Below, in pieces: positions 10,901 through 23,860 of a DNA stretch of 64,000 nt. The DNA is from Ectobius pallidus (taxonomy: Eukaryota; Arthropoda; Insecta; Blattodea; Ectobiidae). The notes beneath the pieces are model-generated. The model was not told the DNA's origin. It was given only the letters and a program-made list of their open reading frames with translations, and did no database searches. The DNA is taken from the NCBI GenBank assembly GCA_964059195.1, contig CAXKWD010000002.1:166166559-166230558 (forward strand). Direction: 5' to 3'. Positions within the stretch are counted from its first letter, which is position 1; every line of letters starts with the position of its first letter. A program made the translations under genes and the position numbers.

Positions 10901-13900
10901 AAAATCGCGCAGGATATAACAAAAGTCGAAATAAAACCATTTTATCAGCCTAGTACATAAAAACTCCCAAGAGACGAACGTCATAACATTTCATTGCGTA
11001 TAAAACCGTGTACATCAACAATAAAAATGTACCATAGTTTACAAGATAACGGCTGTCGAACCGTTGAAAACGCCTCGCACGAAAAAAGTTACATCGGCAA
11101 AAATAACATCTTTTACATTTTCGCACACTCACAGCATAAAAAAACTTTCGGAAATAAAAATAAAATCGACGCTTACGAAAGTCGGCAGGGCTGAGAATCC
11201 CGGGAAGGGATGCAGCTTCTATAAAAGCGGAGGATTGTATAAAAGTGGAAAAAAAAAAGTTTCAACTGCCTTTGGCATATAAACTTATGTTTCCTCGGAA
11301 ACACAAGACATTTTTGAGATTATATTGTTAATGTAAAAACAATATTTTTTATTCTTGGAGATGAAAATCGCGCAGGATTTTAGAAAAGTCGAAATAAAAC
11401 CATTTTATCAGCCTAGTACATAAAAACTCCCAAGAGACGAACGTCATAACATTTCATTGCGAATAAAAGCGTGTACATCAACAATAAAAATGTACCATAG
11501 TTTACGAGATAACGGCTGTCGAACCGTTGAAAACGACTCACACGAAAAAAGTCATATCGGCAAAAATAACATCTTTTATAATTCCGCATACTCACAGCAT
11601 AAAAGAAACTTTCGGAAATAAAAATAAAATCGACGCTTACGGAAGTTGGTAGGGCTGAGAATCCCGGGAAGGCATGCAGCTTCTATAAAAGCGGAGGATT
11701 GTATAAGAGTGGAAAGAGAACAGTTTCAACTGCTTTTGCATATAAACTTATGTTTCCTCGGAAACACAATACATTTTTGAGATTATATTGTTAATGTAAA
11801 AACAATATTTTTTATTCTTGGAGATGAAAATCGCGCAGGATTTTAGAAAAGTCGAAATAAAACCATTTTATCAGCCTAGTACATAAAAACTCCCAAGAGA
11901 CGAACGTCATAACATTTCATTGCGAATAAAAGCGTGTACATCAACAATAAAAATGTACCATAGTTTACGAGATAACGGCTGTCGAACCGTTGAAAACGAC
12001 TCACACGAAAAAAGTCATATCGGCAAAAATAACATCTTTTACAATTCCGTATACTCACACCATAAAAGAAACTTAGGGAAATAAAAATAAAATCGACGCT
12101 AACGGAAGTTGGTAGGGCTGAGAATCCCGGGAAGGCATGCAGCTTCAATTAAAGCGCGGTATTGTATAAGAGTGGAAAATGAACAGTTTCAACTGCTTTT
12201 GCATATAAACTTATGTTTCCTCGGAAACGCAATAAATTTTTGAGATTATATTGTTAATGTAAAAACAGTATCTTTTATTCTTGGAGATGAAAATCGCGCA
12301 AGATTTTAGAAAAGTCGAAATAAAACCGTTTTATCTGCATACTACATAAAAACTCTCTAGAGACGAACCTCATAACATTTCATTGCGAATAAAACCGTGT
12401 AACATCAACAATAAAAATGTACCATAGTTTACGAGATAACGGCTGTCGAACCGTTGAAAACGCCTCGCACGAAAAAAGTCATATCGGCAAAAATAACATC
12501 TTTTACAATTCCGCACACTCACAGCATAAAAGAAACTTTCGGAAATAAAAATAAAATCGACGCTAACGGAAGTTGGCAGGGCTGAGAATCCCGGGAAGGC
12601 ATGCAGCTTCTATTAAAGCGCAGGGTTGTATAAGAGTGGAAAAAGAACAGTTTCAACTACTTTTGCATATAAACTTATGTTTCCTCGGAAACACAAGACA
12701 TTTTTGAGATTATATTGTTAATGTAAAAACAATATTTTTTATTCTTGGACATGAAAATTGCGCATGATTTTAGAAAAGTCGATATAAAACCATTATATCA
12801 GCCTAGTACATAAAAACTCCCAAGAGACGAACGTCATAACATTTCATTGCGAATAAAAGCGTGTACATCAACAATAAAAATGTACCATAGTTTACGAGAT
12901 AACGGTTGTCGAACCGTTGAAAACGACTCATACGAAAAAAGTCATATCGGCAAAAATAACATCTTTTTCAAATCCGCATACTCACAGCATAAAGAAACTT
13001 ACGGAAATAAAAATAAAATCGACGCTAACGGAAGTTGGCATGGCTGAGAATCCCGGGAAGGCATGCAGCTTCTATAAAAGCGGAGGATTGTATAAGAGTG
13101 GAAAGAGAACAGTTTCAACTGCTTTTGCATATAAACTTATGTTTCCTCGGAAACACAAGACATTTTTGAGATTATATTGTTAATGTAAAAACAATATTTT
13201 TTATTCTTGGAGATGAAAATCGCGCAGGATTTTAGAAAAGTCGAAATAAAACCATTTTATCAGCCTAGTACATAAAAACTCCCAAGAGACGAACGTCATA
13301 ACATTTCATTGCGAATAAAAGCGTGTACATCAACAATAAAAATGTACCATAGTTTACGAGATAACGGCTGTCGAACCGTTGAAAACGACTCACACGAAAA
13401 AAGTCATATCGGTAAAAATAACATCTTTTTCAAATCCGCATACTCACAGCATAAAAGAAACTTTCGGAAATAAAACTAAAATCGACGCTAACGGAAGTTG
13501 GCAGGGCTGAGAATCCCGGGAAGGCATGCAGCTGCTATTAAAGCGCAGGATTGTATAAGAGTGGAAAGAGAACAGTTTCAACTGCTTTTGCATATAAACT
13601 TATGTTTCCTCGGAAACACAAGACATTTTTGAGATTATATTGTTAATGTAAAAACAATATTTTTTATTCTTGGAGATGAAAGTTGCGCAGGATTTTAGAA
13701 AAGTCGAAATAAAACCATTTTATCAGCCTAGTACATAATAACTCCCAAGAGACGAACGTCATTACATTTCATTGCGAACAAAACGTTTACATCAACAATA
13801 AAAATGTACCATAGTTTACGTTATAACGGCTGTCGAACCGTCTCAAACGCCTCACACGAAAAAAGTCATATCGGCAAAAATTACATCTTTTACAATTCCG

Positions 13901-14189
13901 TATACTCACACCATAAAAGAAACTTAGGGAAACAAAAATAAAATCGACGCTAACGGAAGTTGGTAGGGCTGAGAATCCCGGGAAGGCATGCAGCCTCTAT
14001 TAAAGCGCGGTATTGTATAAGAGTGGAAAATGAACAGTTTCAACTGCTTTTGCATATAAACTTATGTTTCCTCGGAAACGCAATAAATTTTTGAGATTAT
14101 ATTGTTAATGTAAAAACAATATTTTTTATTCTTGGAGATGAAAGTCGCGCAGGATTTTAGAAAAGTCGAAATAAAACCATTTTATCAGC
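4947..14189 (+). repeat. 20-monomer HOR unit (9243 bp)
   Basis: Monomer starts: A2 4947, M 5407, T 5867, F 6328, G 6790, H 7252, I 7715, J 8177, L 8638, Q 9101, S 9563, A 10027, M 10488, T 10950, B 11413, C 11876, D 12339, E 12803, L 13265, Q 13728. M-T and L-Q each occur twice inside the unit, so it appears to be a compound of a shorter HOR (A-M-T-B-C-D-E-L-Q-S) and a second series (A2-M-T-F-G-H-I-J). The next unit repeats the same order. Confidence 0.85.
8177..8637 (+). repeat. Fusion monomer J (M left part, T right part)
   Basis: The left part is M-like (GTACTACATAAATCCTCCC, ATATAACCATG) and the right part is T-like (TTACAAGATAACGG, GTTACATC, ACATTTTCGC). The switch lies between 8236 and 8269. 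M differs in having TTTCTTTGCG where J has TTTCTTTCCG. Copies of J at 17851, 29401 and 38652 have the same switch, so the fusion predates the spread of the unit. One monomer's length was lost in the fusion. Confidence 0.8.
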
Positions 14190-16691
14190 CTAGTACATAA
14201 AAACTCCCAAGAGACGAACGTCATAACATTTCATTGCGAATAAAAGCGTGTACATCAACAATAAAAATGTACCATAGTTTACGAGATAACGGCTGTCGAA
14301 CCGTTGAAAACGCCTCGCACGAAAAAAGTAATATCGGCAAAAATAACATCTTTTACAATTCCGCACACTCACAGCATAAAAGAAACTTTCGGAAAAAAAA
14401 TAAAATCAACGCTTACGGAAGTTTGTAGGGCTGAGAATCCCGGGAAGGTGCAGCTTCCATTAAAAAGCAGGATTGTATAAGATTGGAAAAAGAACAGTTT
14501 CAACTGCTTTTGCATATAAACTTATGTTTCCTCGGAAACGCAATAAATTTTTGAGATTATATTGTTAATGTAAAAACAGTATCTTTTATTCTTGGAGATG
14601 AAAATCGCGCAGGATTTTTGAAAACTCGAAATAAAAACGTTTTATCAGCGTACTACAGAAATCCTCCCAAATGACAAAAGGCATAACTTTTCTTTGCGAA
14701 TATAACCATGTACATCAACAATAAAAATGTACCATAGTTTACGAGATAAAGGCTTTCGAACCGTTGAAAACGCCTCGCACGAAAAAAGTCATATCGGCAA
14801 AAATAACATCTTTTTCAATTCCGCACACTCACGGCATATAAGAAACTTTCGGAAATAAAAATAAAATCGACGCTTACGAAAGTTGGCATGGCTGAGAATC
14901 CCGGGAAGGCATGCAGCTTCTATAAAAGCGCTGGATTTTATAACAGTGTAAAAAAACAGTTTCAACTTCCTTTGGCATATAAACTTGTTTCCTCGGAAAC
15001 ACAAGACATTTTTGAGATTATATTGTTAATGTAAACACAATTTTTATATTCTTGGAGATGAAAATCGCGCAGGATTTTACAAAAGTCGAAATAAATCCAT
15101 TTTATCAGCCTAGTACATAAAAACTCCCAAGAGACGAACGTCATAACATTTCATTGCGTATAAAACCGTGTACATCAACAATAAAAATGTACCATAGTTT
15201 ACAAGATAACGGCTGTCGAACCGTTGAAAACGCCTCGCACGAAAAAAGTTACATCGGCAAAAATAACATCTTTTACATTTTCGCACACTCACAGCATAAA
15301 AAAACTTTCGGAAATAAAAATAAAATCGACGCTTACGAAAGTTGGCAGGGCTGAGAATCCCGGGAAGGGATGCAGCTTCTATAAAAGCGGAGGATTGTAT
15401 AAAAGTGGAAAAAAAAAGTTTCAACTGCCTTTGGCATATAAACTTATGTTTCCTCGGAAACACAAGACATTTTTGAGTTTATATTGTTAATGTAAAACAA
15501 TATTTTTTATTCTTGGAGATGAAAATCGCGCAGGATTTTAGAAAAGTCGAAATAAAACCATTTTATCAGCCTAGTACATAAAAACTCCCAAGAGACGAAC
15601 GTCATAACATTTCATTGCGAATAAAAGCGTGTACATCAACAATAAAAATGTACCATAGTTTACGAGATAACGGCTGTCGAACCGTTGAAAACGACTCACA
15701 CGAAAAAAGTCATATCGGCAAAAAAACATCTTTTATAATTGCGCATACTCACAGCATAAAAGAAACTTTCGGAAATAAAAATAAAATCGACGCTAACGGA
15801 AGTTGGCAGGGCTGAGAATCCCGGGAATGCATGCAGCTTCTATTAAAGCGCAGGATTGTATAAGATTGGAAAAAGAACAGTTTCAACTGCTTTTGCATAT
15901 AAACTTATGTTTCCTCGGAAACACAAGACATTTTTGAGATTATATTGTTAATGTAAAAACAATATTTTTTATTCTTGGAGATGAAAGTCGCGCAGGATTT
16001 TAGAAATGTCGAAATAAAACCATTTTATCAGCCTAGTACATAAAAACTCCCAAGAGACGAACGTCATAACATTTCATTGCGAATAAAACCGTGTACATCA
16101 ACAATAAAAATGTACCATAGTTTACGAGATAACGGCTGTCGAACCGTTGAAAACGACTCACACGAAAAAAGTCATATCGGCAAAAAAACATCTTTTATAA
16201 TTCCGCACACTCACAGCATAAAAGAAACTTTCGGAAATAAAAATAAAATCGACGCTTACGGAAGTTGGTAGGGCTGAGAATCCCGGGAAGGCATGCAGCT
16301 TCTATTAAAGAGCAGGATTGTATAGGAGTGGAAAAAGAACAGTTTCAACTGCTTTTGCATATAAACTTATGTTTCCTCGGAAACGCAAGAAATTTTTGAG
16401 ATTATATTGTTAATGTAAAAACAGTATCTTTTATTCTTGGAGGTGAAAATCGCGCAGGATTTTAGAAAACTCGAAATAAATACGTTTTATCAGCATACTA
16501 CATAAATCCTCCCAAATGACAAAACGAATAACTTTTCATTGCGAATATAACCATGTACATCAACAATAAAAATGTACCATAGTTTACGTTATAACGGCTG
16601 TCGAACCGTCTCAAACGCCTCACACGAAAAAAGTCATATCGGCAAAAATTACATCTTTTACAATTCCGTATACTCACACCATAAAAGAAAC

Positions 16692-16694
16692 TTA
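16692..16694. other. Left target-site duplication TTA
   Basis: TTA immediately left of the element, matched by TTA at 17123-17125. The empty H site at other copies has one TTA. Confidence 0.8.
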
Positions 16695-16737
16695 TGGCCG
16701 GTTTCTATAAACTCGCGAATTACCTATGGGTAAATTA
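16695..16737 (+). repeat. Left terminal inverted repeat of the element
   Basis: 43 bp starting TGGCCGGTTTCTATAAACT and ending GGGTAAATTA. It differs from the right end at four positions (3, 14, 20 and 22). Confidence 0.85.
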
Positions 16738-16824
16738 TCTAATGCACAGAATTTACACAATTTACACAAGAATAACACCACACAAACACAAATAATTTAA
16801 AGATAGCAATCACTTACACTTGTG

Positions 16825-16837
16825 GCGAGTTTATAGA
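16825..16837 (-). repeat. Internal copy of terminal repeat sequence, inverted
   Basis: GCGAGTTTATAGA is an exact 13-base reverse complement of left-end bases 16704-16716. A further TIR-like stretch, CTACAAACTCG at 16882-16892 followed by AGGGTAAATC near 16908-16917, lies nearby in left-end orientation. The element may be a composite or a rearranged derivative with extra end modules. Confidence 0.6.
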
Positions 16838-17079
16838 TAAATGTCCTCTAGGTAAATATGAAAATGACAGAAAAAATGTTCCTACAAACTCGGGCTAGAT
16901 CTGTCCAAGGGTAAATCTTTGGGTTAATTTGTCCTTTCATGGATGGCTGGATAAAATTTAACCTTTCATAGGATCAATAACAATGAGAATCAAAGCCTTC
17001 TGAATTAAATTATCTGTACAACTCCAAGGCCTTGCTCATTATACCATTGTAGGTTAAATGGAACTAATTTATCCATGGG

Positions 17080-17122
17080 TAATTTACCCATAGGTAATTC
17101 ACAAGTTTGTAGAAACCGGGCA
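17080..17122 (-). repeat. Right terminal inverted repeat of the element
   Basis: Reverse complement starts TGCCCGGTTTCTACAAACT. Just inside it, 17066-17080 and 17081-17095 form an imperfect 15 bp tandem pair (AATTTATCCATGGGT / AATTTACCCATAGGT), so the inner part of this end is duplicated. Confidence 0.85.
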
Positions 17123-17125
17123 TTA
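17123..17125. other. Right target-site duplication TTA
   Basis: Second copy of the target TTA. The satellite resumes with GGGAAACAAAAATAAAATC. Confidence 0.8.
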
Positions 17126-20100
17126 GGGAAACAAAAATAAAATCGACGCTAACGGAAGTTGGTAGGGCTGAGAATCCCGGGAAGGCATGCAGCTTCTATT
17201 AAAGCGCGGTATTGTATAAGAGTGGAAAATGAACAGTTTCAACTGCTTTTGCATATAAACTTATGTTTCCTCGGAAACGCAATAAATTTTTGAGATTATA
17301 TTGTTAACGTAAAAACAGTATCTTTTATTCTTGGAGATGAAAATCGCGCAGGATTTTAGAAAAGTCGAAATAAAACCGTTTTATCAGCATACTACATAAA
17401 AACTCACTGGAGACGAACCTCATAACATTTCATTGCGAATAAAACCGTGTAACATCAACAATAAAAATGTACCATAGTTTACGAGATAACGGCTGTCGAA
17501 CCGTTGAAAACGCCTCACACGAAAAAAGTAATATCGGCAAAAATAACATCTTTTACAATTCCGCACACTCACAGCATAAAAGAAACTTTCGGAAATAAAA
17601 ATAAAATCGACGCTTACGGAAGCTTGTAGGTCTGAGAATCCCGGGAAGGTTCATCTTCCATTAAAAAGCAGGATTGTATAAGATTGGAAAAAGAACAGTT
17701 TCAACTGCTTTTGCATATAAACTTATGTTTCCTCGGAAACGCAATAAATTTTTGAGATTATATTGTTAATGTAAAAACAGTATCTTTTATTCTTGGAGAT
17801 GAAAATCGCGCAGGATTTTTGAAAACTCGAAATAAAAACGTTTTATCAGCGTACTACATAAATCCTCCCAAATGACAAAAGGCATAACTTTTCTTTCCGA
17901 ATATAACCATGTACATCAACAATAAAAATGTACCATAGTTTACAAGATAACGGCTGTCGAACCGTTGAAAACGCCTCGCACGAAAAAAGTTACATCGGCA
18001 AAAATAACATCTTTTACATTTTCGCACACTCACAGCATAAAAAGCTTTCGGAAATAAAAATAAAATCGACGCTTACGAAAGTTGGCAGGGCTGAGAATCC
18101 CGGGAAGGGATGCAGCTTCTATAAAAGCGGAGGATTGTATAAAAGTGGAAAAAAAAAGTTTCAACTGCCTTTGGCATATAAACTTATGTTTCCTCGGAAA
18201 CACAAGACATATTTGAGATTATATTGTTAATGTAAAAACAATATTTTTTATTCTTGGAGATGAAAATCGCGCAGGATTTTAGAAAAGTCGAAATAAAACC
18301 ATTTTATCAGCCTAGTACATAAAAACTCCCAAGAGACGAACGTCATAACATTTCATTGCGAATAAAAGCGTGTACATCAACAATAAAAATGTACCATAGT
18401 TTACGAGATAACGGCTGTCGAACCGTTGAAAACGACTCACACGAAAAAAGTCATATCGGTAAAAATAACATCTTTTTCAAATCCGCATACTCACAGCATA
18501 AAAGAAACTTTCGGAAATAAAACTAAAATCGACGCTAACGGAAGTTGGCAGGGCTGAGAATCCCGGGAAGGCATGCAGCTGCTATTAAAGCGCAGGATTG
18601 TATAAGAGTGGAAAGAGAACAGTTTCAACTGCTTTTGCATATAAACTTATGTTTCCTCGGAAACACAAGACATTTTTGAGATTATATTGTTAATGTAAAA
18701 ACAATATTTTTTATTCTTGGAGATGAAAGTTGCGCAGGATTTTAGAAAAGTCGAAATAAAACCATTTTATCAGCCTAGTACATAAAAACTCCCAAGAGAC
18801 GAACGTCATAACATTTCATTGCGAACAAAACGTTTACATCAACAATAAAAATGTACCATAGTTTACGTTATAACGGCTGTCGAACCGTCTCAAACGCCTC
18901 ACACGAAAAAAGTCATATCGGCAAAAATTACATCTTTTACAATTCCGTATACTCACACCATAAAAGAAACTTAGGGAAACAAAAATAAAATCGACGCTAA
19001 CGGAAGTTGGTAGGGCTGAGAATCCCGGGAAGGCATGCAGCCTCTATTAAAGCGCGGTATTGTATAAGAGTGGAAAATGAACAGTTTCAACTGCTTTTGC
19101 ATATAAACTTATGTTTCCTCGGAAACGCAATAAATTTTTGAGATTATATTGTTAACGTAAAAACAGTATCTTTTATTCTTGGAGATGAAAATCGCGCAGG
19201 ATTTTAGAAAAGTCGAAATAAAACCGTTTTATCAGCATACTACATAAAAACTCTCTAGAGACGAACCTCATAACATTTCATTGCGAATTAAACTGTGTAA
19301 CATCAACAATAAAAATGTACCATAGTTTACGAGATAACGGCTGTCGAACCGTTGAAAAAGCCTCGCACGAAAAAAGTCATATCGGTAAAAATAACATCTT
19401 TTTCAAATCCGCATACTCACAGCATAAAAGAAACTTTCGGAAATAAAACTAAAATCGACGCTAACGGAAGTTGGCAGGGCTGAGAATCCCGGGAAGGCAT
19501 GCAGCTTCCATTAAAGCGCAGGATTGTATAAGAGTGGAAAGAGAACAGTTTCAACTGCTTTTGCATATAAACTTATGTTTCCTCGGAAACACAAGACATT
19601 TTTGAGATTATATTGTTAATGTAAAAACAATATTTTTTATTCTTGGAGATGAAAGTCGCGCAGGGTTTTAGAAAAGTCGAAATAAAACCATTTTATCAGC
19701 CTAGTACATAAAAACTCCCAAGAGACGAACGTCATAACATTTCATTGCGAATAAAAGCGTGTACATCAACAATAAAAATGTACCATAATTTACGAGATAA
19801 CGGCTGTCGAACCGTTGAAAACGCCTCACACGAAAAAAGTAATATCGGCAAAAATAACATCTTTTACAATTCCGCACACTCACAGCATAAAAGAAACTTT
19901 CGGAAATAAAAATAAAATCGACGCTTACGGAAGTTTGTAGGGCTGAGAATCCCGGGAAGGTGCAGCTTCCATTAAAAAGCAGGATTGTATAAGTTTGAAA
20001 AAAGAACAGTTTCAACTGCTTTTGCATATAAACTTATGTTTCCTCGGAAACGCAAGAAATTTTTGAGATTATATTGTTAATGTAAAAACAGTATCTTTTA

Positions 20101-23100
20101 TTCTTGGAGATGAAAATCGCGCAGGATTTTTGAAAACTCGAAATAAAAACGTTTTATCAGCGTACTACATAAATCCTCCCAAATGACAAAAGGCATAACT
20201 TTTCTTTGCGAATATAACCATGTACATCAACAATAAAAATGTACCATAGTTTACGAGTTAAAGGCTTTCGAACCGTTGAAAACGCCTCGCACGAAAAAAG
20301 TCATATTGGCAAAAATAACATCTTTTTCAATTCCGCACACTCACGGCATAAAAGAAACTTTCGGAAATAAAAATAAAATCGACGCTTACGAAAGTTGGCA
20401 TGGCTGAGAATCCCGGGAAGGCATGCAGCTTCTATAAAAGCGCTGGATTTTATAACAGTGTAAAAAAAACAGTTTCAACTTCCTTTGGCATATAAACTTG
20501 TTTCCTCGGAAACACAAGACATTTTTGAGATTATATTGTTAATGTAAACACAATTTTTTTTATTCTTGGAGATGAAAATCGCGCAGGATATAACAAAAGT
20601 CGAAATAAAACCATTTTATCAGCCTAGTACATAAAAACTCCCAAGAGACGAACGTCATAACATTTCATTGCGTATAAAACCGTGTACATCAACAATAAAA
20701 ATGTACCATAGTTTACAAGATAACGGCTGTCGAACCGTTGAAAACGCCTCGCACGAAAAAAGTTACATCGGCAAAAATAACATCTTTTACATTTTCGCAC
20801 ACTCACAGCATAAAAAAACTTTCGGAAATAAAAATAAAATCGACGCTTACGAAAGTCGGCAGGGCTGAGAATCCCGGGAAGGGATGCAGCTTCTATAAAA
20901 GCGGAGGATTGTATAAAAGTGGAAAAAAAAAAGTTTCAACTGCCTTTGGCATATAAACTTATGTTTCCTCGGAAACACAAGACATTTTTGAGATTATATT
21001 GTTAATGTAAAAACAATATTTTTTATTCTTGGAGATGAAAATCGCGCAGGATTTTAGAAAAGTCGAAATAAAACCATTTTATCAGCCTAGTACATAAAAA
21101 CTCCCAAGAGACGAACGTCATAACATTTCATTGCGAATAAAAGCGTGTACATCAACAATAAAAATGTACCATAGTTTACGAGATAACGGCTGTCGAACCG
21201 TTGAAAACGACTCACACGAAAAAAGTCATATCGGCAAAAATAACATCTTTTACAATTCCGTATACTCACACCATAAAAGAAACTTAGGGAAATAAAAATA
21301 AAATCGACGCTAACGGAAGTTGGTAGGGCTGAGAATCCCGGGAAGGCATGCAGCTTCTATTAAAGCGCGGTATTGTATAAGAGTGGAAAATGAACAGTTT
21401 CAACTGCTTTTGCATATAAACTTATGTTTCCTCGGAAACGCAATAAATTTTTGAGATTATATTGTTAATGTAAAAACAGTATCTTTTATTCTTGGAGATG
21501 AAAATCGCGCAAGATTTTAGAAAAGTCGAAATAAAACCGTTTTATCTGCATACTACATAAAAACTCTCTAGAGACGAACCTCATAACATTTCATTGCGAA
21601 TAAAACCGTGTAACATCAACAATAAAAATGTACCATAGTTTACGAGATAACGGCTGTCGAACCGTTGAAAACGCCTCGCACGAAAAAAGTCATATCGGCA
21701 AAAATAACATCTTTTACAATTCCGCACACTCACAGCATAAAAGAAACTTTCGGAAATAAAAATAAAATCGACGCTAACGGAAGTTGGCAGGGCTGAGAAT
21801 CCCGGGAAGGCATGCAGCTTCTATTAAAGCGCAGGGTTGTATAAGAGTGGAAAAAGAACAGTTTCAACTACTTTTGCATATAAACTTATGTTTCCTCGGA
21901 AACACAAGACATTTTTGAGATTATATTGTTAATGTAAAAACAATATTTTTTATTCTTGGACATGAAAATTGCGCATGATTTTAGAAAAGTCGATATAAAA
22001 CCATTATATCAGCCTAGTACATAAAAACTCCCAAGAGACGAACGTCATAACATTTCATTGCGAATAAAAGCGTGTACATCAACAATAAAAATGTACCATA
22101 GTTTACGAGATAACGGTTGTCGAACCGTTGAAAACGACTCATACGAAAAAAGTCATATCGGCAAAAATAACATCTTTTTCAAATCCGCATACTCACAGCA
22201 TAAAGAAACTTACGGAAATAAAAATAAAATCGACGCTAACGGAAGTTGGCATGGCTGAGAATCCCGGGAAGGCATGCAGCTTCTATAAAAGCGGAGGATT
22301 GTATAAGAGTGGAAAGAGAACAGTTTCAACTGCTTTTGCATATAAACTTATGTTTCCTCGGAAACACAAGACATTTTTGAGATTATATTGTTAATGTAAA
22401 AACAATATTTTTTATTCTTGGAGATGAAAATCGCGCAGGATTTTAGAAAAGTCGAAATAAAACCATTTTATCAGCCTAGTACATAAAAACTCCCAAGAGA
22501 CGAACGTCATAACATTTCATTGCGAATAAAAGCGTGTACATCAACAATAAAAATGTACCATAGTTTACGAGATAACGGCTGTCGAACCGTTGAAAACGAC
22601 TCACACGAAAAAAGTCATATCGGTAAAAATAACATCTTTTTCAAATCCGCATACTCACAGCATAAAAGAAACTTTCGGAAATAAAACTAAAATCGACGCT
22701 AACGGAAGTTGGCAGGGCTGAGAATCCCGGGAAGGCATGCAGCTGCTATTAAAGCGCAGGATTGTATAAGAGTGGAAAGAGAACAGTTTCAACTGCTTTT
22801 GCATATAAACTTATGTTTCCTCGGAAACACAAGACATTTTTGAGATTATATTGTTAATGTAAAAACAATATTTTTTATTCTTGGAGATGAAAGTTGCGCA
22901 GGATTTTAGAAAAGTCGAAATAAAACCATTTTATCAGCCTAGTACATAATAACTCCCAAGAGACGAACGTCATTACATTTCATTGCGAACAAAACGTTTA
23001 CATCAACAATAAAAATGTACCATAGTTTACGTTATAACGGCTGTCGAACCGTCTCAAACGCCTCACACGAAAAAAGTCATATCGGCAAAAATTACATCTT

Positions 23101-23860
23101 TTACAATTCCGTATACTCACACCATAAAAGAAACTTAGGGAAACAAAAATAAAATCGACGCTAACGGAAGTTGGTAGGGCTGAGAATCCCGGGAAGGCAT
23201 GCAGCCTCTATTAAAGCGCGGTATTGTATAAGAGTGGAAAATGAACAGTTTCAACTGCTTTTGCATATAAACTTATGTTTCCTCGGAAACGCAATAAATT
23301 TTTGAGATTATATTGTTAATGTAAAAACAATATTTTTTATTCTTGGAGATGAAAGTCGCGCAGGATTTTAGAAAAGTCGAAATAAAACCTTTTTATCAGC
23401 CTAGTACATAAAAACTCCCAAGAGACGAACGTCATAACATTTCATTGCGAATAAAAGCGTGTACATCAACAATAAAAATGTACCATAGTTTACGAGATAA
23501 CGGCTGTCGAACCGTTGAAAACGCCTCGCACGAAAAAAGTAATATCGGCAAAAATAACATCTTTTACAATTCCGCACACTCACAGCATAAAAGAAACTTT
23601 CGGAAAAAAAATAAAATCAACGCTTACGGAAGTTTGTAGGGCTGAGAATCCCGGGAAGGTGCAGCTTCCATTAAAAAGCAGGATTGTATAAGATTGGAAA
23701 AAGAACAGTTTCAACTGCTTTTGCATATAAACTTATGTTTCCTCGGAAACGCAATAAATTTTTGAGATTATATTGTTAATGTAAAAACAGTATCTTTTAT
23801 TCTTGGAGATGAAAATCGCGCAGGATTTTTGAAAACTCGAAATAAAAACGTTTTATCAGC

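Larger units (their letters stand above)
16695..17122. mobile_element. 428 bp non-autonomous DNA transposon (MITE-like), probably PIF/Harbinger type
   Basis: This is the only non-satellite sequence in the window. It interrupts an H monomer; other H copies (7252, 25706, 28476) read straight through AAACTTAGGGAAAC at that point. The ends are 43 bp inverted repeats matching at 39 positions, beginning TGSCCGGTTTCTA. The insertion is flanked by TTA on both sides, and the uninterrupted site has a single TTA, so the target duplication is three bases. A three-base TWA duplication is the known habit of PIF/Harbinger elements. No reading frame for a transposase is present, so it would need enzyme in trans. 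Other superfamilies are possible because the ends were assigned by eye. Confidence 0.85.
14190..23400 (+). repeat. 19-monomer HOR unit carrying a transposon insertion
   Basis: Monomer starts: A2 14190, M 14650, T 15110, F 15571, G 16033, H 16495 (split by the insertion), I 17389, J 17851, L 18312, Q 18775, S 19237, A 19701, M 20162, T 20624, C 21087, D 21550, E 22014, L 22476, Q 22939. Order matches 4947-14189 except that B is missing between T and C. Removing the 431 bp insertion leaves 8780 bp, or 19 monomers. A single base difference in M at 20258 (GAGTTAAAGG) is private to this copy. Confidence 0.85.

Noticed and set aside
16695..17122. LTR or SINE insertion
   Set aside because: Ends are inverted rather than direct, there is no poly-A or simple-repeat tail, and the flanking duplication is only three bases.
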